A stretch of 64,000 bases of DNA from Streptomyces sp. NBC_01446 (GTDB lineage Bacteria > Actinomycetota > Actinomycetes > Streptomycetales > Streptomycetaceae), in contig NZ_JAPEPO010000003.1 of assembly GCF_026340095.1 (NCBI RefSeq), forward strand, positions 992,001 to 1,056,000, read 5' to 3'. Of this stretch, positions 25,303 to 37,130 are shown piece after piece. The translations under genes and the position numbers were made by a program. The notes beneath the pieces are model-generated. The model was given only the letters and a program-made list of their open reading frames with translations. It was not told where the DNA came from and searched no databases. Each line of letters begins with the position of its first letter. The stretch's first letter is position 1.

Positions 25303-26532
25303 TCAGTAGCGCTCGGCCGTGCCGAGGTACTGCTCGGCGAAGGCGGCGGCCGCGACCGGCGAGGTGAACAGGCGTCGCAGCCGGGCGAGCGTGGTACCTG
25401 TCCGGAAGGGCTCCCCCGTGGCGGGCCCGTGGTAGACCTCGGACAGCCACTGCGAGAACTCCTGGTAATCCCACACGCGACGCAGGCAGGCCTCCGAATA
25501 GCTCTCCAGGCCGCTGCTGTTGCCGTCGGCTTCCTGCGTGAGGTGGTCGACCAGTGCGTCGCCGAGCAGGAAAGCGTCGTGGAGAGCGAGGTTCATGCCC
25601 TTCGCCGCGATCGGTGCCACGAGGTGGGCGGCGTCGCCGGCCAGGAACAGGCGCCCGGAAGCCATCGGCTCGACGACATAGTCGTGCATGTCGAGCATCC
25701 GCTTCTCGGTCAACCGCCCCTCCACCAGCTCGGGGGCACCCTCCGCAGCGAGCCGTCGGCGCAGCTCGGCCCATACGCGCTCGTGCGACCAGTCCTCCGG
25801 GTCGTCGCCGGGCGGGCACTGGAGGTAGTAACGGGTCACCTCGGGACTGCGAGGCATCTGTCCGGCGAATCCGTCCTGATGGATTCCGAAGAGCACACAG
25901 TCGGAGGAGGGCGGCGCTTCGGCCAGCAGGGACAGCCAACCTATGCCGTAGTCGTGGCGCGCGACCGGGAATCGATCGGCGGGCAGCGCGCGCCGCGTCA
26001 CCCCACGCGCACCGTCACACCCTGCGACGAAGTCGCAATGAATCACCCGGCGTTGACCGGACTGGGGGCAGGTGTACGAAACCGATGGCTGATCGGTGTC
26101 GACGTCGTGTACCTGCACATCCCGGACGCCGAACCTGATGTCGCCGTCCCGCACATCGGCGTACTCACGCACCAGATCCGCGACGAGCAACGGTTGGGGG
26201 TAGATGTAATGGTTCTGCCCCGTCAATCGACCGTAGGAGAAGCGGTGTCGGCGGCCGTCGAACCGGAACTCACACGCGGTGTGCCGCTGCGCCTTCCGCA
26301 GCAGGTTCCCGGCGAGACCCCGTTGCTCCAGGGCGCGAACCGCCCACTCTTCGATGACCCCGGCGCGCGGCCGCTGCTCGATGAACTCCCGCGTCTCGGT
26401 CTCGAGGACCACGCAGTCGACCCCGGCCTGTCTGAGGATGTTCGCGACAGTCAGCCCGGCGGGACCGGCACCTACCACGACTGCCGAAACACGTTGTGGA
26501 ACAGGAGTATTGGGATGCTGAAGAGGGTTCAC
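25303..26532 (-). CDS. pobA: 4-hydroxybenzoate 3-monooxygenase-like FAD enzyme
   Basis: 409 residues. Class A flavoprotein hydroxylase motifs: Rossmann GAGPAG (VVVGAGPAGLTVANILRQAG), the PobA-type IEQRPRAGVIEEWAVRALEQ, the DG motif in FVAGCDGARGVTRRALP, and the second FAD motif GRLFLAGDAAHLVAPIAAKG. The segments after the Rossmann fold follow PobA closely (RFDGRRHRFSYGRLTGQNHY). PobA makes protocatechuate from 4-hydroxybenzoate using NADPH and O2. No protocatechuate ring-cleavage genes are in the window, so the specific substrate is inferred. It is slightly longer at the C-terminus than the ~390-residue family norm. Confidence 0.82.
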   Translation of the reverse strand: MNPLQHPNTPVPQRVSAVVVGAGPAGLTVANILRQAGVDCVVLETETREFIEQRPRAGVIEEWAVRALEQRGLAGNLLRKAQRHTACEFRFDGRRHRFSYGRLTGQNHYIYPQPLLVADLVREYADVRDGDIRFGVRDVQVHDVDTDQPSVSYTCPQSGQRRVIHCDFVAGCDGARGVTRRALPADRFPVARHDYGIGWLSLLAEAPPSSDCVLFGIHQDGFAGQMPRSPEVTRYYLQCPPGDDPEDWSHERVWAELRRRLAAEGAPELVEGRLTEKRMLDMHDYVVEPMASGRLFLAGDAAHLVAPIAAKGMNLALHDAFLLGDALVDHLTQEADGNSSGLESYSEACLRRVWDYQEFSQWLSEVYHGPATGEPFRTGTTLARLRRLFTSPVAAAAFAEQYLGTAERY

Positions 26533-26771
26533 GGCGACATTATGTCGGCGCAGGTGGACAGGTGAATCCCCGGCCCTGCAGCGCCCTTGTGCAAACCCGC
26601 AGAAGACAGGTCACACCGGAGGCCTCACCCAAAGAGCCAGGCGTTCGCCGGGCCAGGGCGGCTGCCTTCCAGGGGGGTGCGGAGAGCGTGAACCTGCCCG
26701 CTCGACGGAGTGGACCGCGACTCGGACGGCTTGCTCCGCGGATTCGGCTCGGCCCCGACTACCGTCGCCCT

Positions 26772-27590
26772 ATGGAGCAAGAGCGCGCCGGCGCGATCCG
26801 CGCAGTCCTCATCGACATCGACGGAGTACTCACCGTGTCCTGGGAACCTCTCCCCGGTGCCGTCGAGGCCATGGAGCGGCTGCGCGCCGCGGGGCTCCCG
26901 CTCGCGCTGGTCACCAACACGACCTCGCGTACACGTGCCTCCATCTGCGCACGCCTTGCGGAGGCGGGGTTCCCCGTCACCGTCGACGACATCCTCACCG
27001 CCCCTGCCGTCACCGCCGCCTACCTTCGGGAGCACCACCCGGGCGCACGCTGCCTGCTGCTCAACGCCGGTGACATCCAGGAAGATCTGACGGGCGTGAC
27101 GCTTGTCGAGCCGGAGGCACGCGCAGACGTGGACGTCGTAGTGGTCGGTGGCGCAGGGGACGAGTTCGGCTACGCGGCCCTCAACCGCGTCTTCCACCAC
27201 CTGCAGCGCGGAGCGCACCTCGTAGCCATGCACCGGAACCTCTACTGGCGCACGGCCGACGGGCTCGACCTCGACACGGGAGCCTTCCTCCTCGGGCTCG
27301 AACGGGCCGCCCGGGTCGAGGCGAGCATCACCGGCAAACCGTCCGAGGCCTTCTTCGCCGCCGCGCTCGCCCACCTGGGCGCCGATGCGTCCACAACGCT
27401 CATGGTGGGCGACGACATCGAGTCCGACGTGCTCGCCGCGCAGCGCAGCGGCATCACCGGCGTCCTCGTCAGGACCGGGAAGTACCTTCCGGAGGACCAC
27501 CGTTCGGCCGGTGGCACACCGGACCATGTGCTCGACTCCTTCGCCGCACTCCCCGACCTCCTCGAACGGCCGGCCTCGGACTCCCGCTGA
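26772..27590 (+). CDS. HAD-IIA family phosphatase (NagD/LHPP-like)
   Basis: 272 residues from ATG 26772; the frame is open further upstream but without coding character. HAD motif I is LIDIDGVLTVSW (Asp15, Asp17), motif II is LVTNTTSRTRAS, the lysine is in SITGKPSEAFFAAAL, and motif IV is LMVGDDIESDVLAAQ. A type IIA cap lies between motifs II and III. Relatives are p-nitrophenyl-phosphate or phospholysine/pyrophosphate phosphatases. It is flanked by convergent genes and has no operon partners. Confidence 0.88.
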   Translation: MEQERAGAIRAVLIDIDGVLTVSWEPLPGAVEAMERLRAAGLPLALVTNTTSRTRASICARLAEAGFPVTVDDILTAPAVTAAYLREHHPGARCLLLNAGDIQEDLTGVTLVEPEARADVDVVVVGGAGDEFGYAALNRVFHHLQRGAHLVAMHRNLYWRTADGLDLDTGAFLLGLERAARVEASITGKPSEAFFAAALAHLGADASTTLMVGDDIESDVLAAQRSGITGVLVRTGKYLPEDHRSAGGTPDHVLDSFAALPDLLERPASDSR

Positions 27591-27608
27591 GCACCTTGGC
27601 CCTACTTG

Positions 27609-27653
27609 TTGTTGCTCTTGTTGCTCTTGTTGCTCTTGTTGCTCTTGTTGCTC
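27609..27653 (+). repeat. Five tandem 9-bp repeats
   Basis: TTGTTGCTC is repeated five times exactly between the HAD gene and the lipoprotein gene. On the minus strand it would encode (SNK)n in the frame just beyond the lipoprotein stop. Confidence 0.9.
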
Positions 27654-27680
27654 TTCCAGAGGGGCAGCGTGGTGACGTAG

Positions 27681-27884
27681 TCACCGCAGCGGCGCAGGGT
27701 AGCCGCTCTCCGGCCATTTCGAGAGCGCGAGCGCGGCGCCCGGATCCGGCTGAAGACCGAGCTTGTCTCCGGCGGGCTCGGCGGCCCCGAACGTGACCGG
27801 GGGTGGTGCCTTCTCCTCACCGCACCCTGCCGGCAGGCCCAAGCCCGCCAGCACGGTCAGGCACAGCAACCTGCTTCGGTACAT
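27681..27884 (-). CDS. Short putative lipoprotein
   Basis: 67 residues from ATG 27884. The N-terminus is a lipoprotein signal (YRSRLLCLTVLAGLGLPAGC) with lipobox LPAGC, so the mature protein would begin at the Cys, lipidated outside the membrane. The mature part (GEEKAPPPVTFGAAEPAGDK, LGLQPDPGAALALSKWPESG) is short. A second minus frame continues past the stop with CGDYVTTLPLWK and then SNK repeats, so a 1-base indel may have shortened a longer protein. The family is unknown. Confidence 0.55.
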   Translation of the reverse strand: MYRSRLLCLTVLAGLGLPAGCGEEKAPPPVTFGAAEPAGDKLGLQPDPGAALALSKWPESGYPAPLR

Positions 27885-28168
27885 CACGATCTCCCCGTCT
27901 CGTGCCCTACGCGTCATCGCGACGACGCGCTGTCTGGTCCGACTGATCCTCCCCATACGTCGAGTCATCTCGGTTGCGTTCGGTTCCAACGGAGACGTGT
28001 GCTTCTGACGCTGCCTGTCTACGGCGCCTGTCCGGCCTCGCTCCCTGGGGCGCGAGCTGCCTGACGTGGCGGGTGTCGCCTCGTGTGGCATGTGATGCCT
28101 CACTGGGCGCAGGCGTCCCGTCCTAAGTCGTACGTGTGTTGGGGCGCCGTGGACCGCAGGCTCGCAGT

Positions 28169-28549
28169 ATGAGGGGTTCTGGCAGGGGGGTCGCGAGGAT
28201 CGGCGGCGGGCAGTTCCGGTGTCCGCAGTGTGGGCTGCCACAGGATCGGGTGGCCACGCTCGAGCACGACTGGGTGCTCCTGGAGCCCGGGATGCGTGTG
28301 CCGGCGCATCTGGTGCCGGCGGAACATCGGTGGATCGAGCTGTCCGACGGCCGGGTGGCGATGTACGGCGTGTGTCCCGTGGACGAGACGCAGCGGTGCC
28401 GGATCGAGCATCGGCTGGCCTGCGCCGGGCAGAGACGGCCCGATCTGTGGCCGTGGCTGACGACACTGCGGGATGAGAACAAGCGGATGGCGCGGCGCCA
28501 GGAACCGGCGCCGCCTCCCGGAGGCGACCCACTGCCCGATGTGGGGTGA
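28169..28549 (+). CDS. DUF6083-like protein
   Basis: 126 residues from ATG 28169; the open frame allows an earlier GTG at 28136. The sequence FRCPQCGLPQDRVATLEHDW, VLLEPGMRVPAHLVPAEHRW and CRIEHRLACAGQRRPDLWPW fits the Streptomyces DUF6083 pattern: a zinc-ribbon-like CPxC near the N-terminus, a PxxxVPAHLVP core, and a conserved CRxxHxxxC that could complete a metal site. The tail is Pro/Gly-rich. Function is unknown; copies are common in Streptomyces, often near regulators. It stands alone here. Confidence 0.7.
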   Translation: MRGSGRGVARIGGGQFRCPQCGLPQDRVATLEHDWVLLEPGMRVPAHLVPAEHRWIELSDGRVAMYGVCPVDETQRCRIEHRLACAGQRRPDLWPWLTTLRDENKRMARRQEPAPPPGGDPLPDVG

Positions 28550-28648
28550 CCTTCCTGGCGGTCGGGGCCGACGCGGCCCGGCGTGAGCGATGAGGCGGTC
28601 CACGGGGTGGTGGCCCTGCGGGTCGACCACCCCGTCGGCGAAGGCGCG

Positions 28649-29464
28649 TCAGTGGTGCCGGCCGTGACGCCCGAGCGTCTCCACGGGGGTCGCGTCACGG
28701 CGGGTCCACTGCGGCACAGGGCGGCTGGTCGGGCCCCAGGTGGCGTTCCCGTCCGCGTCCGAGCGCCAGTACCAGCAGATCGGCGCACCATGCCCGCCCA
28801 CCGGCGAGCCGGCCTCAGCGGCATCGGGCCAGCCCTCGGGGTTGTCCTCCCACCCCTCGCGGCGGCCGTAGGGCGTCATGTCGAGCAGGCCGAGGGACCC
28901 GTTGACCCGCTCGTTGCCACGGCCCGTCGTGGAGTAGGTGAGGAACACGCGGTCGCCGTCGCGCAGGAAGCAGGTGACGTAACCCATTTCTCCGCCGGCC
29001 GGCCCCTCCACGTCACGCACCGAGTACCAGGGCTGGCTGTAGCCCATGAACTCGACGAAGGAGGCCACCTCGTCCCACGGGCCCGTCGTCAGGATGGCGA
29101 ACGAGACGCCGCGGGCGTTGAGGTAGACGGCGTCCTTCAGGGACCAGGCCGTGGTGGTGCAGCCTTCACACTGCCCCTGGTGCGGTGTGCCGTCGTACCA
29201 CATGTGCTTGTAGACCACGAGCTCGTCGCGGCCCTGGAACAGGTCCAGGAACGGGACCGGGCCGTCGGGTCCTACGACCTCGGCCTTGCCGTCGAACTCC
29301 ACCATCGGCAGCCGGCGGCGGGCCGCGGCGATGGCGTCGCCCTCACGGGTGTGGGCCTTCTCGCGGACCAGCAGCTCGTCACGGGCGGCCTGCCAGGTGG
29401 CCAGGTCGACGATGGGCGGACGGCCGGGCAGCTCGGCGGCCGGGTCGCTCGGCGTGATCGTCAT
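28649..29464 (-). CDS. DUF899 family thioredoxin-fold protein
   Basis: 271 residues. The family layout is visible: an N-terminal helix ATWQAARDELLVREKAHTRE, the strand-turn MVEFDGKAEVVGPDGPVPFL, YKHMWYDGTPHQGQCEGCTT with a CxxC where thioredoxin-like proteins carry the active site, and the C-terminal FLTYSTTGRGNERVNGSLGL and LDMTPYGRREGW. DUF899 proteins are cytosolic and suspected redox enzymes; no reaction is established. It is monocistronic, with no clear partner. Confidence 0.88.
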   Translation of the reverse strand: MTITPSDPAAELPGRPPIVDLATWQAARDELLVREKAHTREGDAIAAARRRLPMVEFDGKAEVVGPDGPVPFLDLFQGRDELVVYKHMWYDGTPHQGQCEGCTTTAWSLKDAVYLNARGVSFAILTTGPWDEVASFVEFMGYSQPWYSVRDVEGPAGGEMGYVTCFLRDGDRVFLTYSTTGRGNERVNGSLGLLDMTPYGRREGWEDNPEGWPDAAEAGSPVGGHGAPICWYWRSDADGNATWGPTSRPVPQWTRRDATPVETLGRHGRHH

Positions 29465-29649
29465 GGTGTCCTCCGTGGTGTCTCTTGCCGGGCAGCGTCA
29501 TACGGCGTTCTACGACGGTCACCAGAACAGACTCGCGGCCCGGCCGGAACTCATCGCGGCAGGGCGCACCCTCTGCCGAGCCTGCACGGACCCCGTCGGG
29601 CCGGCAAGTTCACGCACGCCCCCGGGACGCACCGCGCCCGGGTCCGTCG

Positions 29650-30278
29650 AGGTGTCGCCGACATCGCGACAGCGGCCGGCGTGAGCAAGCCGACGGTCTC
29701 GAGGGTGCTCAACGGGCACCGCGACGTCGCCGAGGCCACCCGCCGGCGTGTGCAGGACGTGGCCGCGGAGATGGGTTACACACCCAGCGCCGACGCCCGG
29801 GCCCTGCGCACCGGCCGCCACGGCGCCATCGGTCTGCTGATGCCGCCGGACTACTGGTGGGGCTTCGGCGAAGTGCAGTACGGCATTGCCCGTGAGGCGG
29901 CCCGAAACCAGCCGCCGCTGCCCGAGACCCCGGAGGCCGAGGAGGAGTTCGCCAAGCGGACTCTGCCGGGGCTCCCGGTGGACGGGCTCATCCCGCTGAT
30001 GCCGTACGGCATGCTCCGTCACATCGGGGACCTGGCCCGCTCCGGCACCCCGGTCGCGGTGATCGACGACCGCGGCTACCGGCCGGGCATCCCGTTCGTG
30101 GAGACGACGAACCGCGAAGGCATGCGCGCCATGGGCGACACCTCACCGCCCCCGGCCGGACCCGGATCGCCTTCGTCACCGGCAGCGCGGACGCCGCCTT
30201 CGCCCAGTCCCGCTTCGAGGGCTACCTGGACGCACTCCGCGCGGCCGGCCTCGAGTACCGGCCTGAGCTGGTCTGGAC
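29650..30278 (+). pseudogene. LacI family regulator, frameshifted and truncated
   Basis: The DNA-binding domain is clear: VADIATAAGVSKPTVSRVLN, then RRRVQDVAAEMGYTPSADAR and ALRTGRHGAIGLLMPP. The sensor domain continues to PFVETTNREGMRAMG. At about 30130 the reading frame must change: the adjacent frame carries RTRIAFVTGSADAAFAQSRF and EGYLDALRAAGLEYRPEL, the normal LacI continuation. At about 30278 homology ends and GH3 sequence begins. No proper start codon is found before the HTH. It is a dead regulator, perhaps once controlling the adjacent glucosidase. Confidence 0.8.
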
Positions 30279-30545
30279 TGGCCGCCGCGCTCGATGCGGG
30301 CCTGGACCAGTTCGGCGGCGACGACTGCACCGAGCACATCGTCGAACTCGTCCGCAGCGGCCAGGTGTCCGAGGAACGCGTCGACGTCTCCGCACGCCGC
30401 CTGCTGCGCGAGAAGTTCCGTCTCGGCCTCTTCGAGAACCGCCACGTGGACCCCGGCCACGCCTCTCAGCTCTGCGGCAGCCGGCCCCTGCGCGCCGCCG
30501 ACCGCGCCGCCCAGAGCGACTACACCGTCCTCGTCAAGAACGACG
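30279..30545 (+). pseudogene. Glycoside hydrolase family 3 fragment
   Basis: Fused in frame to the LacI remnant is AALDAGLDQFGGDDCTEHIV, then ELVRSGQVSEERVDVSARRL and LREKFRLGLFENRHVDP. This is the linker between the two catalytic domains of a GH3 beta-glucosidase-type enzyme. The catalytic Asp region before it and most of the C-terminal domain after it are missing. Downstream to about 30800, weakly coding debris continues without a clear family. It arose by deletion joining two neighbouring genes. Confidence 0.75.
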
Positions 30546-30890
30546 TCCAGTCCCTCGACCACGTCGACCGCACCGTCGAGGAAGCCACCCCGTTCTTCCG
30601 GGAGCACCTCGCGGCCCGCGGAACCCCTTCCGGCCATCGTCGGGCACCCCTTCACCGAAGTGAGGGAACAGACCTCCGGCTGCGCGAGGTACTGCCCGGC
30701 TTCGCCGCGGGTTGCGAGGTGTACACGCGGACCGGCGTACTCGCCGCCCCGGAGCTGCTGGAGCGCGGCTTCCGTCGTGTCCTCTTACGCAGACGAATCC
30801 CCCGTAACTCACTTGGTGCGGTGGGGCGTTCACTGCCGACGGCAGGAACGCCCCACCGCGAGACAGTCGGATGCCCGCGCCCAGATGTTT

Positions 30891-30930
30891 GCCACGAACA
30901 CCACAGAACACCACAGAACACCACAGAACA
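30891..30930 (+). repeat. Tandem 10-bp repeat
   Basis: CCACAGAACA is repeated three times exactly (30901-30930), preceded by a degenerate copy (GCCACGAACA). It lies between the GH3 debris and the 3' end of the hydrolase gene on the minus strand. Confidence 0.85.
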
Positions 30931-30954
30931 CCCCCGCGCTTGCACCCCCGTGTC

Positions 30955-32256
30955 CTACACGAACCGCACCTCCGGATAATTCGACGACGGTCCGTCCAGG
31001 AAGTGACCGCCTGCGCGCCCGCGGAGCCAGCGGTCGAAGAACGCCGTCACATACGCCCGCTGCGCGGCAATCGCCCGCGCCGCCGGCACCGTACCCACGA
31101 GGCCTGTCACCGTCTCCTTCGGCAGCCCCAACTGCCGGGCGATCTGCGGGATCAGCGACGTCGCATCGGTATACGTCGCATGCTGGGCGCCCCGCAACAC
31201 CAGGTCCCGGTGCCAGCCGTCGCTGTGCTCCCACAGCGCGCGCCAGGACGGCACGTTCGTACGGTCGTCGCCGTCCATGCCCATGAGGAGGAACGGTCCG
31301 TCCACCCCGTCGCGGGCCACCGAGGACAGCTCCCCCTCGTCGTGGTCTTCCGATACGTAGGCGAGCACCCCGTCCAGATTCGCCGCCGCCGTGATCCGCC
31401 CGTCGTCATGCATCGTCTGCAGCGCCGCGAAGCCGCCCGCCGACTGCCCGAACATGCCGATCGGCGCGCGCTCCAGGCGGCCCGTGGCGAACGCCCGCTC
31501 CACCTCGTCCAGTACGAACCGCGTATCGGCCGCCCGTACCGCACAGGTCTTCTGCATCAGGGCGACGACCGCTGCGGGCCCCTCTTTCTGCGCCCGTTCG
31601 AACTCCTGCGGGAGCAGAGTCGTCTCCACCCGCCCACCGGGGAACTCCACCGCCGACGCGTCGTAGGTGTGGTCGATCGCCACTACTACGAACCCGTGCG
31701 ACGCCAGCTCGTCCGTCAGCGTCGTACCCAGGGTGCGCGGGTCCCCCACGCCCGGCGAGTACAGCACCACCGGCCGCGGGCCGCGCGGGTCCAGCGGCGC
31801 ACCGAGGTGGGCGAAGGTCTGCGTCGCGCTCCAGTCGATGCGCCCCTTCGGCAGGGCGCCGAAGTTGTTCACACGGTCGAAGCCGGCCGCCTCCCCCTGC
31901 GTCATCTGCGGCACGCGCGGGCGCGAGGCGACGGAGCGGGCCGGGTACCGCACATCCACCATCAGCTCACGCCGGCGACCGGCCACCCACGGATCCGCAC
32001 GCCTCCGGTCCACCAGCCGCAGCGACACCGTCCCCACGCCGTACGGCCCGCTCGGCGCGGGCAGCTTCATACGCGCCATACGTGACGCATGTGACACACG
32101 TGGCGTGGGCGCCGTGTCGTCCGCTGCCATCGCGGTCGCCCTCGCGCCGGGTACGCCCGATGCCGCCCAGGCGAGGCCGAGCGCGGACGCGGCCAGCACG
32201 CGGCGCCTGCTCGTCAGGTTGGTCTTGGTGTCGCCGTCGGTGTCGTTGGTTTCCAT
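30955..32256 (-). CDS. Tat-exported alpha/beta hydrolase (PAF acetylhydrolase-like)
   Basis: 433 residues. The N-terminus has a twin-arginine signal, TSRRRVLAASALGLAWAASG, ending near ARA, so export folded through Tat is likely. The hydrolase core has the nucleophile elbow GMFGQSAGGFAA (Ser272), an upstream oxyanion strand PVVLYSPGVGDPRTLGTTLT and a C-terminal His region (LRGAQHATYTD). The LAxHGFVVVAIDHTYDASAV segment is typical of platelet-activating-factor acetylhydrolase-like esterases and lipases. The substrate is probably an ester lipid or polyester. The gene is isolated, with the divergent TetR-mutase locus beginning 90 bp upstream on the same strand. Confidence 0.87.
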   Translation of the reverse strand: METNDTDGDTKTNLTSRRRVLAASALGLAWAASGVPGARATAMAADDTAPTPRVSHASRMARMKLPAPSGPYGVGTVSLRLVDRRRADPWVAGRRRELMVDVRYPARSVASRPRVPQMTQGEAAGFDRVNNFGALPKGRIDWSATQTFAHLGAPLDPRGPRPVVLYSPGVGDPRTLGTTLTDELASHGFVVVAIDHTYDASAVEFPGGRVETTLLPQEFERAQKEGPAAVVALMQKTCAVRAADTRFVLDEVERAFATGRLERAPIGMFGQSAGGFAALQTMHDDGRITAAANLDGVLAYVSEDHDEGELSSVARDGVDGPFLLMGMDGDDRTNVPSWRALWEHSDGWHRDLVLRGAQHATYTDATSLIPQIARQLGLPKETVTGLVGTVPAARAIAAQRAYVTAFFDRWLRGRAGGHFLDGPSSNYPEVRFV

Positions 32257-32345
32257 GCCGCAAGCTTCTCGGGAGGCACGCCCACGTCACCATCCGACAG
32301 GCCAGACCATCCAGTTGGGGGAAATCCCCCACACGCCGCGACCGC

Positions 32346-33038
32346 TCAGCGCTCCGCGCCTCCCTCGACGAGTCGCCTCAGCGAGGGGAGCAGCGCATCG
32401 AGATCCTGTCCGGTCCGGAAGGCCACAAGGGTGGTGCCGGCGTCACCTGGGTCCCCGGCACCGGAGGGCGCGGGGAAGAGCGCGAGCACTTCGCGCATCG
32501 CCTCGTCCATCTCCGCCACCGGGTCGGAGGTCTCACCCCGGAGCCAGCGGCGCAGAACGTGGTTGTGGGCCGCGACCACGGACGCCGCCATCAGTTCGGC
32601 CCTCAGCGACGCCGACTCCGTGGGGTCCCCCATCCATTCCGCGATGAATTCGCGGAACAGTCGCTGGTACCTGGCCACGCTGGCGATCTCCCGGTCCCGC
32701 AGGACCGCCACCTTGCTGGTCAGCCTGTACCGCCGCCGCGCGAGGTCACCCTCCTCGATGTAGTGCAGCAGCACCAGGCGGACCGCGTCGGACACGGCGA
32801 TCAGGCCGGTGCTGTGGCTGGAGGTGGCCAGCCTGTCCTTGATCAGCGCGAGCAGCCGGTCGTGGTCGGGGAAGATCACGTCTTCCTTCGACCGGTAGTG
32901 CCGGAAGAACGTCGTACGTCCCACTCCGGCACGCTCAGCGATCTCGTCGACGGTGGTCTGCTCGTATCCGCGCTCGTCGAAGAGCGCGAAGGCGGCGTCC
33001 GCGAGTCGGATCCGCGCGGCTGGCTTACTCATGACCAT
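32346..33038 (-). CDS. TetR repressor divergent from the propionyl-CoA operon
   Basis: 230 residues (228 if ATG 33032 is used). The HTH is standard: LADAAFALFDERGYEQTTVD, then EIAERAGVGRTTFFRHYRSK. The C-terminal domain (MSKP...SLRAELMAASVVAAHNH) is of the MftR/TetR_C type. The start region is odd: a 20-bp tandem duplication (33027-33066) repeats ACTCATGACC, producing alternative ATGs. The gene is divergent from the mutase/carboxylase operon, and a perfect palindrome at 33106-33118 lies between them, so autoregulated repression of both sides is likely, with an acyl-CoA a natural ligand. Confidence 0.9.
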   Translation of the reverse strand: MVMSKPAARIRLADAAFALFDERGYEQTTVDEIAERAGVGRTTFFRHYRSKEDVIFPDHDRLLALIKDRLATSSHSTGLIAVSDAVRLVLLHYIEEGDLARRRYRLTSKVAVLRDREIASVARYQRLFREFIAEWMGDPTESASLRAELMAASVVAAHNHVLRRWLRGETSDPVAEMDEAMREVLALFPAPSGAGDPGDAGTTLVAFRTGQDLDALLPSLRRLVEGGAER

Positions 33039-33066
33039 CCATCCTCACTCATGACCGCCCATCCTT
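33027..33066. repeat. 20-bp tandem duplication at the TetR start
   Basis: ACTCATGACCATCCATCCTC (33027-33046) is followed directly by ACTCATGACCGCCCATCCTT (33047-33066), differing at three positions. Each copy holds a CAT, that is, a minus-strand start codon. Confidence 0.8.
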
Positions 33067-33105
33067 CCCTGTCTCGGTGCCAGGAAGCCACTTGCCCAAG
33101 TCAAT

Positions 33106-33118
33106 GGTACTGAGTACC
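33106..33118. promoter_or_regulatory. TetR operator between regulator and mutase operon
   Basis: GGTACTGAGTACC is a perfect inverted repeat (GGTAC-TGA-GTACC). A second half-site, GAGTACCG, lies 13 bp further on, next to the mutase SD (AAGGAGG). The location suits control of the operon and the divergent repressor. Confidence 0.65.
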
Positions 33119-33153
33119 GTCTATATGACATCGAGTACCGAAGGAGGTCCGGC

Positions 33154-34740
<1,587 letters not shown>

Positions 34741-34810
34741 TCCCCCTGATCATTCGGACCCGTCCGATCCTTCCGATCCTTCCGACCAGTGAGCCCCGGT
34801 GGAGCATCCA

Positions 34811-36391
<1,581 letters not shown>

Positions 36392-36420
36392 AGACCGTTG
36401 CAGAGCCCACTGGAGCCGTC

Positions 36421-36624
36421 ATGATGATCAAGGTCGTACGAGGCAACCCCACCCCCGAGGAGCTGGCCGCCGCACTGGCGGTGGTCCAGGCCCGCGCCGC
36501 GGCGGTGGCCACCACCCCGCCCGGCGCGGCAGGCACCCGCGACGCATGGGCCGACCCCTCACGCATCAACTCCCTGCCTCAGCACGGGCCCGCGGCCTGG
36601 GCGCGCACCTATTGGCCGCGCTGA
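36421..36624 (+). CDS. Acyl-CoA carboxylase epsilon-like small subunit
   Basis: 67 residues from ATG 36421. The N-terminus IKVVRGNPTPEELAAALAVV and the C-terminal WADPSRINSLPQHGPAAWAR with a final W are the hallmark of actinobacterial AccE/PccE epsilon proteins. These stabilise the alpha-beta complex and raise activity in S. coelicolor. It is placed between the beta subunit and the B12-binding protein. Its small size is normal. Confidence 0.85.
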   Translation: MMIKVVRGNPTPEELAAALAVVQARAAAVATTPPGAAGTRDAWADPSRINSLPQHGPAAWARTYWPR

Positions 36625-36647
36625 ACAACCACCCGATCGGAGAGTTC

Positions 36648-37130
36648 ATGAACACCGTGCAACAGAGGGCGCATCGCGCCGGTCACGCACCGGCCCCGCG
36701 CGCTCGCGTGGTGATCGCCAAGCCCGGCCTCGACGGCCACGACCGTGGCGCCAAGGTCATCGCCCGGGCGCTGCGCGACGCGGGCTACGAGGTGATCTAC
36801 ACCGGCCTGCACCAGACCCCGGAGCAGATCGTCGCGACCGTCATCGCCGAGGACGCGCCGCTCCTCGGGCTCTCCGTCCTCTCGGGCGCCCACCTCACGA
36901 TCGTCGAGAGAGTGCTCCAGCTGCTGGCCGAAGAGGATGCCGGCGACGTCCGCATCCTGGTCGGCGGCATCATCCCCGACGCCGACATCGCCGCGCTCGA
37001 AGCACTGGGCGTCCACGCCGTGTTCACCCCCGGCGCGGGCATCGGCGGGACCGTCGACCGCCTGCTCACCACAACTGACACGACCGCCATCACTGAGACC
37101 ACGGACCCCGCGCTGGAGCCGGCATGCTGA
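36648..37130 (+). CDS. B12-binding small subunit of the split mutase
   Basis: 160 residues from ATG 36648, with GGAGAG upstream. The cobalamin-binding signature DxHxxG is present in PGLDGHDRGAKVIARALRDA (Asp29, His31 as lower cobalt ligand, Gly34). SVLSGAHL and VGGIIPDADIAALEALGVHA complete the flavodoxin-like fold. It should dock on the large subunit at 33154 and hold adenosylcobalamin. Its stop overlaps the start of the alpha subunit gene (ATGCTGA), suggesting translational coupling. A Thr-rich tail extends beyond the domain. Confidence 0.94.
   Translation: MNTVQQRAHRAGHAPAPRARVVIAKPGLDGHDRGAKVIARALRDAGYEVIYTGLHQTPEQIVATVIAEDAPLLGLSVLSGAHLTIVERVLQLLAEEDAGDVRILVGGIIPDADIAALEALGVHAVFTPGAGIGGTVDRLLTTTDTTAITETTDPALEPAC

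Noticed and set aside
27609..27653. Possible CRISPR-like array
   Set aside because: Units are 9 bp without spacers; a simple tandem repeat. The same applies to 23261-23288 and 30891-30930.
28583..30979. 798-codon frame that seems to hold a LacI-GH3 fusion protein
   Set aside because: The first ~1000 bases are antisense to DUF899, LacI needs a frameshift, and GH3 is a fragment; treated as pseudogene debris.
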